Source of the DNA: Peptococcaceae bacterium UBA3937
Lineage (GTDB): Bacteria; Bacillota; Peptococcia; DRI-13; DTU073
Assembly (NCBI GenBank): GCA_002385735.1
Contig: DGEB01000058.1
Location: forward strand, 23,666 to 59,377
Direction of reading: 5' to 3'
DNA length: 35,712 nucleotides
Shown here: one piece after another, positions 17,281 through 24,929 of the stretch
Position numbering within the stretch: the stretch's first letter is position 1
How the letters are laid out: every line of letters starts with the position of its first letter
The notes under the pieces: generated by a model
What the model saw: the letters and a program-made list of their open reading frames with translations, nothing else
Told to the model about the DNA's origin: nothing
Database searches by the model: none
Made by a program: the position numbers and the translations under genes

Positions 17281-17709
17281 GTCGGTGCCCTTAAGGTCTT
17301 CCCGCAACTGAGGCAAACCCTGGGAAACCTTTCCTAAGATCCCGTTAATAAAGCGGGGGGACTCGTCTCCTCCATACAGCTTGGCAATCTCAATCGCTTC
17401 GTTAATCACAACCGGGGGCGGCGTTTCCGGCAGGTAAAGCATCTCATAAAGGGCAATGCGCAAAATATTTTTTTCCACCGCCGCAATTCTTTCCAGGCGC
17501 CACTCAATGGCATAACGGTCGATCGCCTCGTCCAGCAGCTTTTGGTTTTCTTCGACCCCCTTAACCAACTGGCCACTGAATGCTCTCGCTTCATCACTGA
17601 TCTTTACTTCTTCATATAGCCTTGCCAGAAGCTCCATGGGTTCATTGTTTCCCACATCCCGGGCAAATAATGCTTTCATGGCTAATTCACGCGCTAAACG
17701 TCTGCCCAA
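17278..17709 (-). CDS. nusB: Transcription antitermination factor NusB
   Basis: NusB, with NusE (S10), binds the boxA RNA element and supports rRNA antitermination. The 143-residue helical protein opens with RRLARELAMKALFARD and has the conserved YAIEWRLERIAAVEKNILRIALYE block and VINEAIEIAKLYGGDESPRF near the end, as in the family. The start is TTG at 17709 with AAGGGGGAG upstream. It follows the asp23-amaP-DUF2273 genes by about 60 bases, a conserved clostridial arrangement. Confidence 0.96.
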   Translation of the reverse strand: MGRRLARELAMKALFARDVGNNEPMELLARLYEEVKISDEARAFSGQLVKGVEENQKLLDEAIDRYAIEWRLERIAAVEKNILRIALYEMLYLPETPPPVVINEAIEIAKLYGGDESPRFINGILGKVSQGLPQLREDLKGTD

Positions 17710-17770
17710 AAAGGCTCCCCCTTTTTCTTAATTGTCCTATCTCTATAATCCCCAAATCGGTGGAGTTAAG

Positions 17771-17986
17771 CTATTTTTCTTTCACAATTCTATCGATTAC
17801 TTCCTTGAGACTCTCGTTATCATCAACCCGCTTGCCGATGGCATAACCCACCGCAAGACAGAAAGTCACAAACAGTGTCTGCCAGAAACCCATGTTAATC
17901 ACCATCAGGCCAAAAACTAGGCCGATTGACATCCCAATGACTTTACCACGATGCTTGATAATGACCGCAATGATTTGTTCAAGCAT
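17771..17986 (-). CDS. DUF2273 small membrane protein
   Basis: This 71-residue protein has two hydrophobic stretches (IGMSIGLVFGLMVINMGF and TLFVTFCLAVGYAIG) separated by a short turn, then a charged C-terminal tail. DUF2273 proteins regularly accompany Asp23/AmaP genes and are thought to belong to the same envelope-stress complex. It lies 15 bases after the amaP stop and is co-transcribed with its neighbours. Molecular role unknown. Confidence 0.82.
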   Translation of the reverse strand: MLEQIIAVIIKHRGKVIGMSIGLVFGLMVINMGFWQTLFVTFCLAVGYAIGKRVDDNESLKEVIDRIVKEK

Positions 17987-18001
17987 TAAGCTCCCTGCCT
18001 C

Positions 18002-18565
18002 CTATTCGACACGGCTGATTTTGGGTAATCGAGCGGCTTCCATGCTGACTTTCGTAACCTGTACCTTAATCTCGTGCAGACTTGTCCCCGATGTTTTCAA
18101 AAGATAATCCCTTACTATACGCTGCAATTCACTGGTCGTTTGTGGAATATTGATATCAGGTAGGACGTGCACCTTCAAGAGCAGGGTGATGCCTCTTCCT
18201 GTTAATTTAAGGGTCGGTTTCACTTCCCTTACTCCCGAAACGGCGCTGGCGCCTTTTATAACCAACTGTTCCAAAGCTGACATGGTGATATTAACCTGGC
18301 CTAATTCGGTTTCCTGCAGGATGGAAAATTTAACCGGACGTCTACCGAAGCTGCGCCCCAAAAGGACCAGCGAGAGCAGGAAAACGACCAGTGCGCTTAC
18401 ACCCACTGTCCAGCGCACATTGAGATTGGCCAAAAAACTCTCCAGGCTGCCGATCCCCAACGGCCAGCTAAAAAGTAACATGGTTAGCAATATTATGGAT
18501 AGGCACAAATAACCTAATGATAAGATGCCAATAATCAGTCGCGCTCCGGTATTCGTCATCGTCAT
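18002..18565 (-). CDS. amaP: Alkaline-shock membrane anchor protein AmaP
   Basis: This 187-residue protein has two N-terminal transmembrane helices (LIIGILSLGYLCLSIILLTM and WTVGVSALVVFLLSLVLLG) and a soluble Asp23-like domain with NITMSALEQLVIKGASAVSGV. In Staphylococcus aureus AmaP anchors Asp23 beneath the membrane; the neighbouring asp23 gene fits that pairing. ATG start; it follows asp23 by 28 bases. The name is based on architecture and context. Confidence 0.82.
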   Translation of the reverse strand: MTMTNTGARLIIGILSLGYLCLSIILLTMLLFSWPLGIGSLESFLANLNVRWTVGVSALVVFLLSLVLLGRSFGRRPVKFSILQETELGQVNITMSALEQLVIKGASAVSGVREVKPTLKLTGRGITLLLKVHVLPDINIPQTTSELQRIVRDYLLKTSGTSLHEIKVQVTKVSMEAARLPKISRVE

Positions 18566-18593
18566 CCTCCTACCTAATCAACACTCGGCTCTA

Positions 18594-19043
18594 TTAGCCT
18601 TCTTTGTTCTCCTGGGCTTCTTTGGTTTCTTTCGCCTCTTTGGCCTCTTTGCTCTCCTTCGCATTACTGGGCAAAGCCACGCCCTGCACATGCACGTTGA
18701 TTTCCACGACCTTTAATCCGGTCATGCTTTCAATTGCCTTTTTCACATTACGCTGGATCTCGTGGGCAACTTCCGGAATTCTCATCCCGAACTCGATAAT
18801 CACGAAAACGTCCACCGCGGCTTCTTTCTCCCCGACCTGCACCTTGATGCCCCGGGAAGGATTCTTTTTCCCGACAAACTCGGCAATACCGCCCACAATC
18901 CCACCGCTCATGCCCGCCACGCCCTTTACTTCGGAAACGGCCAGACCGGCGATAATTGACACCACTTCTTCCGAAATCTTAACGGTACCTTCTTCCGTTT
19001 GAATGGTTTGTTCCGGCACTTCATGCTCTACATTATCTACCAT
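18594..19043 (-). CDS. Asp23/Gls24 family envelope stress protein
   Basis: This 149-residue cytoplasmic protein has the family pattern VKISEEVVSIIAGLAVSEVKGV, GVAGMSGGIVGGIAEF, GIKVQVGEKEAAVDVFVIIEFG and MTGLKVVEINVHVQGV. The C-terminus carries seven tandem three-residue units of the form xKE (AKE, SKE, AKE, AKE, TKE, AQE, NKE) from 9-bp DNA repeats, so the tail length may vary between strains. B. subtilis YqhY is the counterpart at this position, where it is linked to acetyl-CoA carboxylase genes; those genes are absent here. AGGAGGGG precedes the ATG, with a strong promoter upstream. Confidence 0.93.
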   Translation of the reverse strand: MVDNVEHEVPEQTIQTEEGTVKISEEVVSIIAGLAVSEVKGVAGMSGGIVGGIAEFVGKKNPSRGIKVQVGEKEAAVDVFVIIEFGMRIPEVAHEIQRNVKKAIESMTGLKVVEINVHVQGVALPSNAKESKEAKEAKETKEAQENKEG

Positions 19044-19073
19044 TTTCTGTTCCCCTCCTATTATACAATGAAT

Positions 19074-19102
19074 ATTATAACAGAATCACTATGATTTAAC
19101 AA
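19074..19102 (-). promoter_or_regulatory. Sigma-A promoter for asp23-amaP-DUF2273-nusB
   Basis: TTGTTA (19097-19102) and a perfect TATAAT (19074-19079) are separated by 17 bases, with the asp23 Shine-Dalgarno (AGGAGGGG) about 15 bases further on. This gives a vegetative promoter independent of the upstream spoIIIA operon. No terminator is visible between spoIIIAH and this promoter. Confidence 0.75.
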
Positions 19103-19131
19103 ACATTGACAGGTATGAATTTAGAAAAAGA

Positions 19132-19791
19132 TTACTTGGTTTTCGGGATGATAATCACATCCTCCCACCGGCATTCGGCAATTTTCGTCACCAGATCGGC
19201 AATCCGGGCGATTTCGTCCTGGCGAAAGCCCTCGGAAGGAACAATCACCATGACAGAGGGTTCCTGAATGACGGCAATCGCTTCCGAAAACCCTTTGGCC
19301 ATGAGCGCATTTTCGATGCGTGATTCCCGCCCCATTTTTTCGGTAAAGGCAATCAATTTTTGCTGGGCGTCGGTACGTACTTGCGCACTGGAATCAGGAT
19401 GATGAATGATTTCGTTTAGTATTTCGATTTGTTCGCTCAAGGTTCTTTCCCGCTCAATCCGGTATTCGTGAAAGAAATCTCCCCCCTGTTCCCCTAAAGC
19501 TTTCTCTTCCTCTGGCCCGTTTCCCTCCTTCCTTATCGCAATCGTTGTTTCGGCCTGGCCGGCCTCTTTTGAACCGGCTTCCGCAGCGTGCCCGGCGCCG
19601 CCCTGGGCACCGTTTTTTTCAAGAGCGCTTTCTTCGTTCACGATGCCGCTTGTTGCATCTTTGCGCATCTGGTTTTCCTGCCACAGGGAAGTAATCGAAA
19701 ACCAGACAAAAGATACGCCAAACAACACTAAACCAAAGGTTAAAAGACTTTTAAAACGGATGAAAATGGTGGTGATGTTCTTGATGGGCAT
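19132..19791 (-). CDS. spoIIIAH: Stage III sporulation protein AH
   Basis: SpoIIIAH sits in the mother-cell membrane, and its extracellular domain binds forespore SpoIIQ to form the channel (feeding tube) across the intermembrane space. One transmembrane helix (SLLTFGLVLFGVSFVWFSI, about 14-32) precedes a low-complexity linker rich in Gly, Ala and Glu (about 50-105). The YscJ/FliF-like ring-building domain follows, with SEAIAVIQEPSVMVIVPSEG and EDVIIIPK near the end. Length 219 is near the family value. The ATG lies 5 bases after the spoIIIAG stop, with AGGT upstream. Confidence 0.94.
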   Translation of the reverse strand: MPIKNITTIFIRFKSLLTFGLVLFGVSFVWFSITSLWQENQMRKDATSGIVNEESALEKNGAQGGAGHAAEAGSKEAGQAETTIAIRKEGNGPEEEKALGEQGGDFFHEYRIERERTLSEQIEILNEIIHHPDSSAQVRTDAQQKLIAFTEKMGRESRIENALMAKGFSEAIAVIQEPSVMVIVPSEGFRQDEIARIADLVTKIAECRWEDVIIIPKTK

Positions 19792-19796
19792 GTTCT

Positions 19797-20384
19797 TTAC
19801 CTACCTTTCATGGGAAGTATCATGACACGATGTGCCGGTAAATCAAAAAGCGATTGCACCGCTTCACTCAACTGGTGTTTGATCGCGGAATCTGCCGCTC
19901 CTTCCGCAATTACCAGCACTCCTTTGATTTGCGCGCTTTTTTCGCGCAGCACCAGCGGATCCCCTCGCCCCTGGGCAAAAACATATTCAACCTCCTCCTG
20001 GGATTCACTGGTAATTCTTTGCGCTCCACCGGGGTCACTTTCTTCCACCACCGATTGCCGGTTTTGGATATTGCGGGCAAAATCCTGTTCCGGTCCCGCT
20101 TCTAAAGTCACCGCCACACTTACCTTGCCGAAGTGCGCCCCCTGGTTTAATATTTTTTCGGCTTGCCGGGCGTACTGCTCTTCCAGTTGCAGCAAAGAAT
20201 CGTCGGCAAGCTGCTCCCTTTCCCCAGGATGCTGCCGCGCCTGCCCGCCGGGCGGGTTTCCCTTCGGCTCCAGTAAAAAGCCCGGCACAACCATGAGCAG
20301 AATTCCCAGCACAATAAAGGCTGCGATTCCCCAGACTCCATATTTCCCCTTTACATTAAACAAGGCCTTCCAATTCTCGTTCAT
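19797..20384 (-). CDS. spoIIIAG: Stage III sporulation protein AG
   Basis: SpoIIIAG forms large rings on the mother-cell side of the SpoIIIA-SpoIIQ channel. The 195-residue protein has a single transmembrane helix (GVWGIAAFIVLGILLMVVPGF, about 15-35), a flexible Pro/Gly/Gln-rich linker, and the ring domain with KVSVAVTLEAGPE, an insertion typical of SpoIIIAG that forms the beta-barrel region (about 110-150, RQSVVEESDPGGAQRITSES), and IKGVLVIAEGA. ATG start. About 66 bases separate it from spoIIIAF. Confidence 0.94.
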   Translation of the reverse strand: MNENWKALFNVKGKYGVWGIAAFIVLGILLMVVPGFLLEPKGNPPGGQARQHPGEREQLADDSLLQLEEQYARQAEKILNQGAHFGKVSVAVTLEAGPEQDFARNIQNRQSVVEESDPGGAQRITSESQEEVEYVFAQGRGDPLVLREKSAQIKGVLVIAEGAADSAIKHQLSEAVQSLFDLPAHRVMILPMKGR

Positions 20385-20450
20385 CCTTGCCGTCCTCCAT
20401 AGTTTTGATCATTTTCGATTTTCTGAACATTTTCGTGTTGTAACCAACAG

Positions 20451-21164
20451 CTATCTAAATTGTACGTTCACCTGACTTGCTTTCAGCCCAAAATACCGGC
20501 AGACCGTAGCGACCAGTTCCTGTTCCATGGCCCGTTCCGCTTCCGCTGTCGCCTCCTGCCGGGTCGCACCTGGCAGCGCCGCCCCCTCCTGCCGGGTCGC
20601 ACCTGGCAGCGCCGCCCCCTTCTGCCAGGTTGCACCGCTTGAGCTGGCTCTCCGCTCTTGCCCGGTCGTACCGCTTGGCATCATTGACCCTTCTGGCCCG
20701 GGCTCCGGTTGAGGCCGCGCTTTTAGCGCAGCGATCCCCCTTTCCGCCGGCAGTTTTTCCTTCTCGATTGTCACAATAACCTCGGCAATCGATTCACGCT
20801 TCACCTTGCTGCCACTTTGCTTTAAGCGCACCTCTACCTCTACTTCCGGCACGGCATTAACCAATTTAATTAAAGAGGCAATTTGTTGCTCCGTACGCTG
20901 TTGGAAGTTTTCTTCAAAAAGCATTAAACCCGTTTCTTGGCCTTTCAACTCCTTAGGCTGAGAAAAGGCAAAAGCCGCAATGCTTTCGTTACGCGCTGTG
21001 TTCACTAGTTGCATCAAAGGATTGAGCAGCGTAATCAGCACAAAAAGCCCCATCGCCACCTTGAGAAAACGCCGCAGATTATAGGAAGGAAGCAGCATTT
21101 GCAATAAAGTGGTTAAAAGCAGAATGACTACTATATCGCGGACAATTTCCGTTAAGACGCGCAT
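20451..21164 (-). CDS. spoIIIAF: Stage III sporulation protein AF, with repeat insertion
   Basis: SpoIIIAF is a membrane component of the SpoIIIA complex. Two N-terminal transmembrane helices (IVVILLLTTLLQMLLP and FLKVAMGLFVLITLLNPLMQL) are followed by a soluble domain with VEVEVRLKQSG and EVIVTIEKE. Between this domain and the conserved end (VCRYFGLKASQVNVQF) lies an insertion of about 55 residues with 11-residue repeats (GATRQEGAALP) encoded by 33-bp DNA repeats. This makes the protein 237 residues long, above the 200-210 usual for the family. AGAGGTG precedes the ATG. Confidence 0.92.
   Translation of the reverse strand: MRVLTEIVRDIVVILLLTTLLQMLLPSYNLRRFLKVAMGLFVLITLLNPLMQLVNTARNESIAAFAFSQPKELKGQETGLMLFEENFQQRTEQQIASLIKLVNAVPEVEVEVRLKQSGSKVKRESIAEVIVTIEKEKLPAERGIAALKARPQPEPGPEGSMMPSGTTGQERRASSSGATWQKGAALPGATRQEGAALPGATRQEATAEAERAMEQELVATVCRYFGLKASQVNVQFR
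20554..20637. repeat. 33-bp tandem repeat inside spoIIIAF
   Basis: Two identical 33-bp units (20554-20586 and 20587-20619) are followed by a diverged half copy (TTCTGCCAGGTTGCACCG). The unit is a multiple of three and encodes 11 residues (GATRQEGAALP), so copy-number changes keep the frame. Confidence 0.9.
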
Positions 21165-21251
21165 TCTTCAGTCACCTCTTTCATCCTGGCTCATTTTATT
21201 TAGCAGGCTTTTTCCCCCATTACCGGCAAGCCTCCAACAGTGTCTCTCCGC

Positions 21252-22571
21252 CTACCGCAACATGACCGTAAAATTAGCCGCTCCTACAATAATCGCAATG
21301 GTCATAAAAAACATCATCGCCACGGCGGCCACCACGGCAAAAGTGAGAAACAAGCAGCCGGCAAAATCCTCCAGCGTATTGGCCAACAGGGAATCGCCCA
21401 AGGGCTGCATTAAAGCGGAGGCTAAACGGTAGAGCACGGCAAGAGCCAGGATTTTAAGTACAGGAAACAGAACAATTGCCCCCAGCACCAAGACCCCGGC
21501 TAAACCAAGGGCATTTTTAAGAATCAAGGAACCCCCGATCACGGCATCCAGCGCGTCGGCAAACATCCCGCCCGCAACCGGCACAAAGGCGCCGGTCATA
21601 TATTTGGCCGTGCGCAAGGTAACCCCGTCCAACACGCTGCCCGCAACCCCTTCCACGGTGATTACCCCGATAAAGAGGGTTAACACCAAACCAAGGCCCA
21701 CTTTCGTAAATTGTTTAAAAAGGCTGACCAGTTGCGAGATTTTAAAGGTCTCCGAAAGATGATTGACGATGGCCAGCACGGCGGCAAGCCCGATCAAAGG
21801 GAAAACGACACTCTGGCAGAAGGTGGACATAAAGCTGAGAAAGACCAGGAGAAAAGGTTGCAGCAGCGATACGGTGGTTAAGCCTCCTAAAGTAGTCAGT
21901 AATACCAACAAGATTGGTAAGAGGACTTGCATGAAACCGACCATTTTTTCGATCGCGGCTAACCCTGTGCCCATGGCCAGCTTAAAAGAACCTGCCGCGA
22001 GGGTAATCACCACCAAAAAGCAGACAAAGTGCGCCAGTTTGGCCACGGTGCCCTGTTCAAAAGCCGACTGTAAAGACTGCAAAAGCGCGCAAATTACCGC
22101 AATTAACAGCAGCTTGCCCAGGACAGAAAGGTTGACAATGAGCTCCCGCCAAAAAAAGGTCATGATGCTGGAAAGAAGCTCCTCAGGCGCGATCTGCAAC
22201 TCGCCTGCCGCAATTTTTTTGACCAATTGCCGAAGCGACCCTGCAGGGAGCAGATCCCCTATCTCCCGATCCACTTCGTGCAAAAAACGCTCCAGCTCTT
22301 CCCAGTCAATATTTTTCTGCTGTTCGGCCAGGATTTCTTCCGGGGTCAAAAGGGAAGGCAGCGCTTCCCCCAGCTTCCCCGCTTCCCCCGCTTCCACAGC
22401 TTCCGCTGCTTCCACTGCTTCCCCCGCTTCCACAGCTTCCGCTGCTTCCACTGCTTCCCCCACTTCCGCAGCTTCCGCTGCTTTTCCGATGGGCGCTGCC
22501 GATAGGAGGCTTACGACAAATAATTGCCAAAAACATAGGAGGACGATAACCAGTTTTTTTTCCCTGTTCAT
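21252..22571 (-). CDS. spoIIIAE: Stage III sporulation protein AE, with repeat insertion
   Basis: SpoIIIAE is the large polytopic membrane protein of the SpoIIIA channel complex, with permease-like topology. After a signal-type helix (KKLVIVLLCFWQLFVVSLLS) comes an acidic repeat of VEAAEAVEAGEA units (about 35-62), then a lumenal helical part (LTPEEILAEQQKNIDWEELE) and six or seven transmembrane helices containing LLPILLVLLTTLGGLT, VFLSFMSTFCQSVVFPLIG and GAFVPVAGGMFADALDAV. The frame is open up to 22712, but the start is the ATG at 22571: GAGGTG stands 7 bases before it and the longer frame would run through spoIIIAD. Length 439, above the usual 390-400 mainly because of the repeat. Confidence 0.94.
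   Translation of the reverse strand: MNREKKLVIVLLCFWQLFVVSLLSAAPIGKAAEAAEVGEAVEAAEAVEAGEAVEAAEAVEAGEAGKLGEALPSLLTPEEILAEQQKNIDWEELERFLHEVDREIGDLLPAGSLRQLVKKIAAGELQIAPEELLSSIMTFFWRELIVNLSVLGKLLLIAVICALLQSLQSAFEQGTVAKLAHFVCFLVVITLAAGSFKLAMGTGLAAIEKMVGFMQVLLPILLVLLTTLGGLTTVSLLQPFLLVFLSFMSTFCQSVVFPLIGLAAVLAIVNHLSETFKISQLVSLFKQFTKVGLGLVLTLFIGVITVEGVAGSVLDGVTLRTAKYMTGAFVPVAGGMFADALDAVIGGSLILKNALGLAGVLVLGAIVLFPVLKILALAVLYRLASALMQPLGDSLLANTLEDFAGCLFLTFAVVAAVAMMFFMTIAIIVGAANFTVMLR
22381..22488. repeat. 36-bp tandem repeat inside spoIIIAE
   Basis: Two identical 36-bp units (22381-22416 and 22417-22452) are followed by a third, diverged copy (22453-22488). Each encodes 12 residues of Glu, Ala, Val and Gly, just after the signal helix. 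The unit keeps the reading frame. Confidence 0.92.
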
Positions 22572-22582
22572 TTTTTTACACC

Positions 22583-22972
22583 TCAAGAGGGAATCAGCCG
22601 CAGAATCGATTCCAAAATCGCCGTGATAATCGGCAGGGCAAGTGCCAATACTAAAATTTTGGCCGCCAGTTCTATTTTGGTGGCAATGGAACCTTCTCCC
22701 GCATCCTTGCACACCTGGGCGCCAAATTCGGCAATATAGGCGATACCCATGATTTTTAAGACGGTGGTCAGATAAAACATATTGATCTGCGCCCGGGCCG
22801 CCAATTCATTCATCACCTCAAGGACGGTACCCATTTTGCTTAGGGCAAAAATAAACAGGATTAGGCCGGTGGCCAGACTGATAAAAACCGCCATCTCCTT
22901 ATTGCTCTCTTTCACATAAACGGCCAGAATCGTGCCGGTAAGGCCGATTCCCACCACCTGAAAAACCTCCAT
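22583..22972 (-). CDS. spoIIIAD: Stage III sporulation protein AD
   Basis: This small polytopic membrane protein of the SpoIIIA complex is related to SpoIIIAC. Hydrophobic segments include VVGIGLTGTILAVYVK, MAVFISLATGLILFIFAL and a C-terminal ILVLALALPIITAILESILRL. The stretch YLTTVLKIMGIAYIAEFGAQVCKDAGEGSIATKIELAAKI is characteristic of the family. The ATG at 22972 (129 residues, MEVFQVVGIG) matches relatives better than the GTG at 22987, whose Shine-Dalgarno would be too close. It is followed by spoIIIAE after 11 bases. Confidence 0.93.
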   Translation of the reverse strand: MEVFQVVGIGLTGTILAVYVKESNKEMAVFISLATGLILFIFALSKMGTVLEVMNELAARAQINMFYLTTVLKIMGIAYIAEFGAQVCKDAGEGSIATKIELAAKILVLALALPIITAILESILRLIPS

Positions 22973-23018
22973 TTTCTCGTGTTTCACCTGCCTTAAGCCT
23001 TAAAGATATCCGGAAAAC

Positions 23019-23213
23019 TTACAAAAAGAAAACCCCTTTCACCGTTTCCAATAATTCCGCCAGGAGTTGCACCACCATCAATAATGCAATGGACACCCCG
23101 GCTAAGGTAGCGATGAACGCATATTCTTCTTTTTCCGCCTGCTTCAAAATCGTATGAAAAATGGCCGTTAAAATCCCGATTCCCGCAATTTGAAAAATCA
23201 ATTCAATATTCAT
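23019..23213 (-). CDS. spoIIIAC: Stage III sporulation protein AC
   Basis: This 64-residue protein has two hydrophobic helices (LIFQIAGIGILTAIFHTIL and TLAGVSIALLMVVQLLAELL), separated by KQAEKEEYAFIA, matching SpoIIIAC. It is part of the SpoIIIA channel complex in the mother-cell membrane. ATG at 23213 or TTG at 23216; AGAAGGGA is upstream and the ATG is preferred. It lies between spoIIIAB and spoIIIAD in the usual operon order. Confidence 0.93.
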   Translation of the reverse strand: MNIELIFQIAGIGILTAIFHTILKQAEKEEYAFIATLAGVSIALLMVVQLLAELLETVKGVFFL

Positions 23214-23283
23214 CAATTCCAGTCCCTTCTACTTACTCTGTGTTTAGCTCCGCGCTTCATTTCCCGGTTACTGTTGGTTTATT

Positions 23284-23802
23284 TTAGATTAAAAGCAGTA
23301 CCAGCACGGCTCCCAAACAAAAACTTAGATATTGACACAGCTTTTGCTTCTTTCCTTGCTCTTCCTCCGCTTTCTTTTGTACGATAAACAGTTGTTTTTT
23401 GGTCAAGGCGATATTTTTTAATTGCTCTTCCTTATCCGATCCTCCCAAACTATATCCGAAAAGCTGCAGGATTTCGCTTTCCTCTTTGGACAGAGGGACT
23501 TCGGCGGCTAATGCGGCAATTCCCGTCTGCCACGCTTCCCCCGCCGAAACAGTCTTTTGGGCTTGCAAGATATGCGCCGCTTGTAAAAATAAAGCTTGGC
23601 AAAACCGGTTACTTTTCCGCCCTACCCTTTCCAAAGCCAGCGGCAATGGGGTAGCTGTATAATTAATCTCTGCTTCGAGCATGGTTAAGCCGTTTTGCAA
23701 AAAACGAAACAGTTCCGTCCTTTTGCGGTAGAGGCTGGAAATCTTCCAGCCCCAATAGCTGCAGCCAAGCAAAATTAAGATCGCTCCCAGCAATTTGCAC
23801 AC
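23284..23802 (-). CDS. spoIIIAB: Stage III sporulation protein AB
   Basis: This 172-residue protein resembles type II secretion GspF proteins in fold and contributes to the SpoIIIA complex. It begins with a hydrophobic helix (LLGAILILLGCSYWGWKI), has the family stretch LTMLEAEINYTATPLPLALERVG and LFGYSLGGSDKEEQLKNI, and ends in a second membrane helix (LSFCLGAVLVLLLI). GTG start at 23802, one base after the spoIIIAA stop, with AGGGTG upstream, so translation is probably coupled. Confidence 0.94.
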   Translation of the reverse strand: MCKLLGAILILLGCSYWGWKISSLYRKRTELFRFLQNGLTMLEAEINYTATPLPLALERVGRKSNRFCQALFLQAAHILQAQKTVSAGEAWQTGIAALAAEVPLSKEESEILQLFGYSLGGSDKEEQLKNIALTKKQLFIVQKKAEEEQGKKQKLCQYLSFCLGAVLVLLLI

Positions 23803-23803
23803 C

Positions 23804-24907
23804 CTAATTCACCCTTTCCATCGTTCTCCCGTCCAGGATTTTTTCAATGGTGCCCACCCCTTGGCGACGACTTAAAATGATGATCCGCTCAAAAAAATGC
23901 CACTGCAAAAGGGTTTGCAGGTTGGGCCGTTGCTTCAGCTCATCCACATTATCCCCATGGACGGTTGTAATGACCGTCACTCCGGCTTGCAAGGCTTGAT
24001 ACATGGCCTCCAAATCCTCATGTTTGCCTATTTCATCGGTAATCAACACTTGCGGCGACATGGACCGGATTAACATCATCATACCCTGGGCCTTGGGACA
24101 AGCATCCAACACATCTGTTCTCATCCCAATCTGAAATTGCGGTTCCCCCTGGTACATCCCGGCGATTTCGGACCGTTCATCCACAAGACCCACATTGACG
24201 CCGGGAAAATCGAAGGCCTCGACCCCATTGCTCAATTGCCTGGCGATGTCCCTGAGCAGGGTGGTTTTGCCGCATTGCGGCGGTGAAACCAGTAAAGTAT
24301 GATAAAGCTGCCGGTTATTTTTTAAAAGGAAAGGCAATACCTTGTCGGCACACCCGAGAATCTGCCGGCCAATCCGGTAATTAATCCCGGAAATCTCCTT
24401 CAAAGTCTTCACCATTCCTTTTGCGATGACCGCTCTTCCTACAATTCCCACCCGGTGCCCACCCGGGATCGTTAGATAGCCGTTCTTAAACTCGTCTTCC
24501 CAGGCATAAAGGGAATGCTGACTCAGGATCTGAAGGGTTTGGTCCAAGTCTTCTCTGGAAACAAGTTGTCCCTCCTCCAGCCGCCTGGTAATTTTTCTGT
24601 CCTTGCTAACAGTAAGTTCAAGGTCGCCGAGACGAAAAAGCAGTGGTCTTTTGATGCGTAAACGGATTTCCTCGATTTCGCTTAAATAGGGCTGCAATCC
24701 ATCGACCACCAGTTGTTGGATGGAGGGCGCAAGAACCTGAAACCAGCTTAAAGAAGTAACGGTTAACGGTGCCTGGCCCTCGCCGTTATTCTTTGCGCGG
24801 TTATGGCCGGTGCTATCACCGGTATCCTTATGGCACTCCTCGCTCTTTTGTTCGTTGTTATTGCTGTAATTGCTATTGCTACTATTGCTAAAAAACACCT
24901 TGGCCAC
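23804..24907 (-). CDS. spoIIIAA: Stage III sporulation protein AA (ATPase)
   Basis: SpoIIIAA is the cytoplasmic ATPase of the SpoIIIA channel, related to secretion ATPases. Walker A is SPPQCGKTTLLRD (most homologues have T where this copy has C), and the Walker B region is VLITDEIGKHED. VGLVDERSEIAGMY and TTVHGDN are also family features. The first 50 residues are unusual, Asn/Ser-rich (SNSSNSNYSNNNEQ) then polar, encoded by AGC/AAT repeats. They make the protein 367 residues instead of about 310. The GTG at 24907 has AGAGGTG at 7 bases, so this extension appears to be translated. First gene of the operon. Confidence 0.95.
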   Translation of the reverse strand: MAKVFFSNSSNSNYSNNNEQKSEECHKDTGDSTGHNRAKNNGEGQAPLTVTSLSWFQVLAPSIQQLVVDGLQPYLSEIEEIRLRIKRPLLFRLGDLELTVSKDRKITRRLEEGQLVSREDLDQTLQILSQHSLYAWEDEFKNGYLTIPGGHRVGIVGRAVIAKGMVKTLKEISGINYRIGRQILGCADKVLPFLLKNNRQLYHTLLVSPPQCGKTTLLRDIARQLSNGVEAFDFPGVNVGLVDERSEIAGMYQGEPQFQIGMRTDVLDACPKAQGMMMLIRSMSPQVLITDEIGKHEDLEAMYQALQAGVTVITTVHGDNVDELKQRPNLQTLLQWHFFERIIILSRRQGVGTIEKILDGRTMERVN

Positions 24908-24929
24908 ACTTTTTCACCTCTTCGGATAA

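Noticed and set aside
18004..18010. TTCGACA, a 0A-box match
   Set aside because: It lies in the coding end of amaP with no sigma-H or other promoter beside it; several 7-base matches are expected by chance in 35 kb.
22225..22540. Pro/Phe- or Ser/Gly-rich frames opposite or across the spoIIIAE repeats, resembling low-complexity secreted proteins
   Set aside because: They are frame-shifted readings of the 36-bp repeat and have no start signals.
22572..22712. Upstream part of the long spoIIIAE frame (47 codons before the ATG at 22571)
   Set aside because: It lies inside spoIIIAD, has no ribosome binding site, and its composition is that of a shadow frame.
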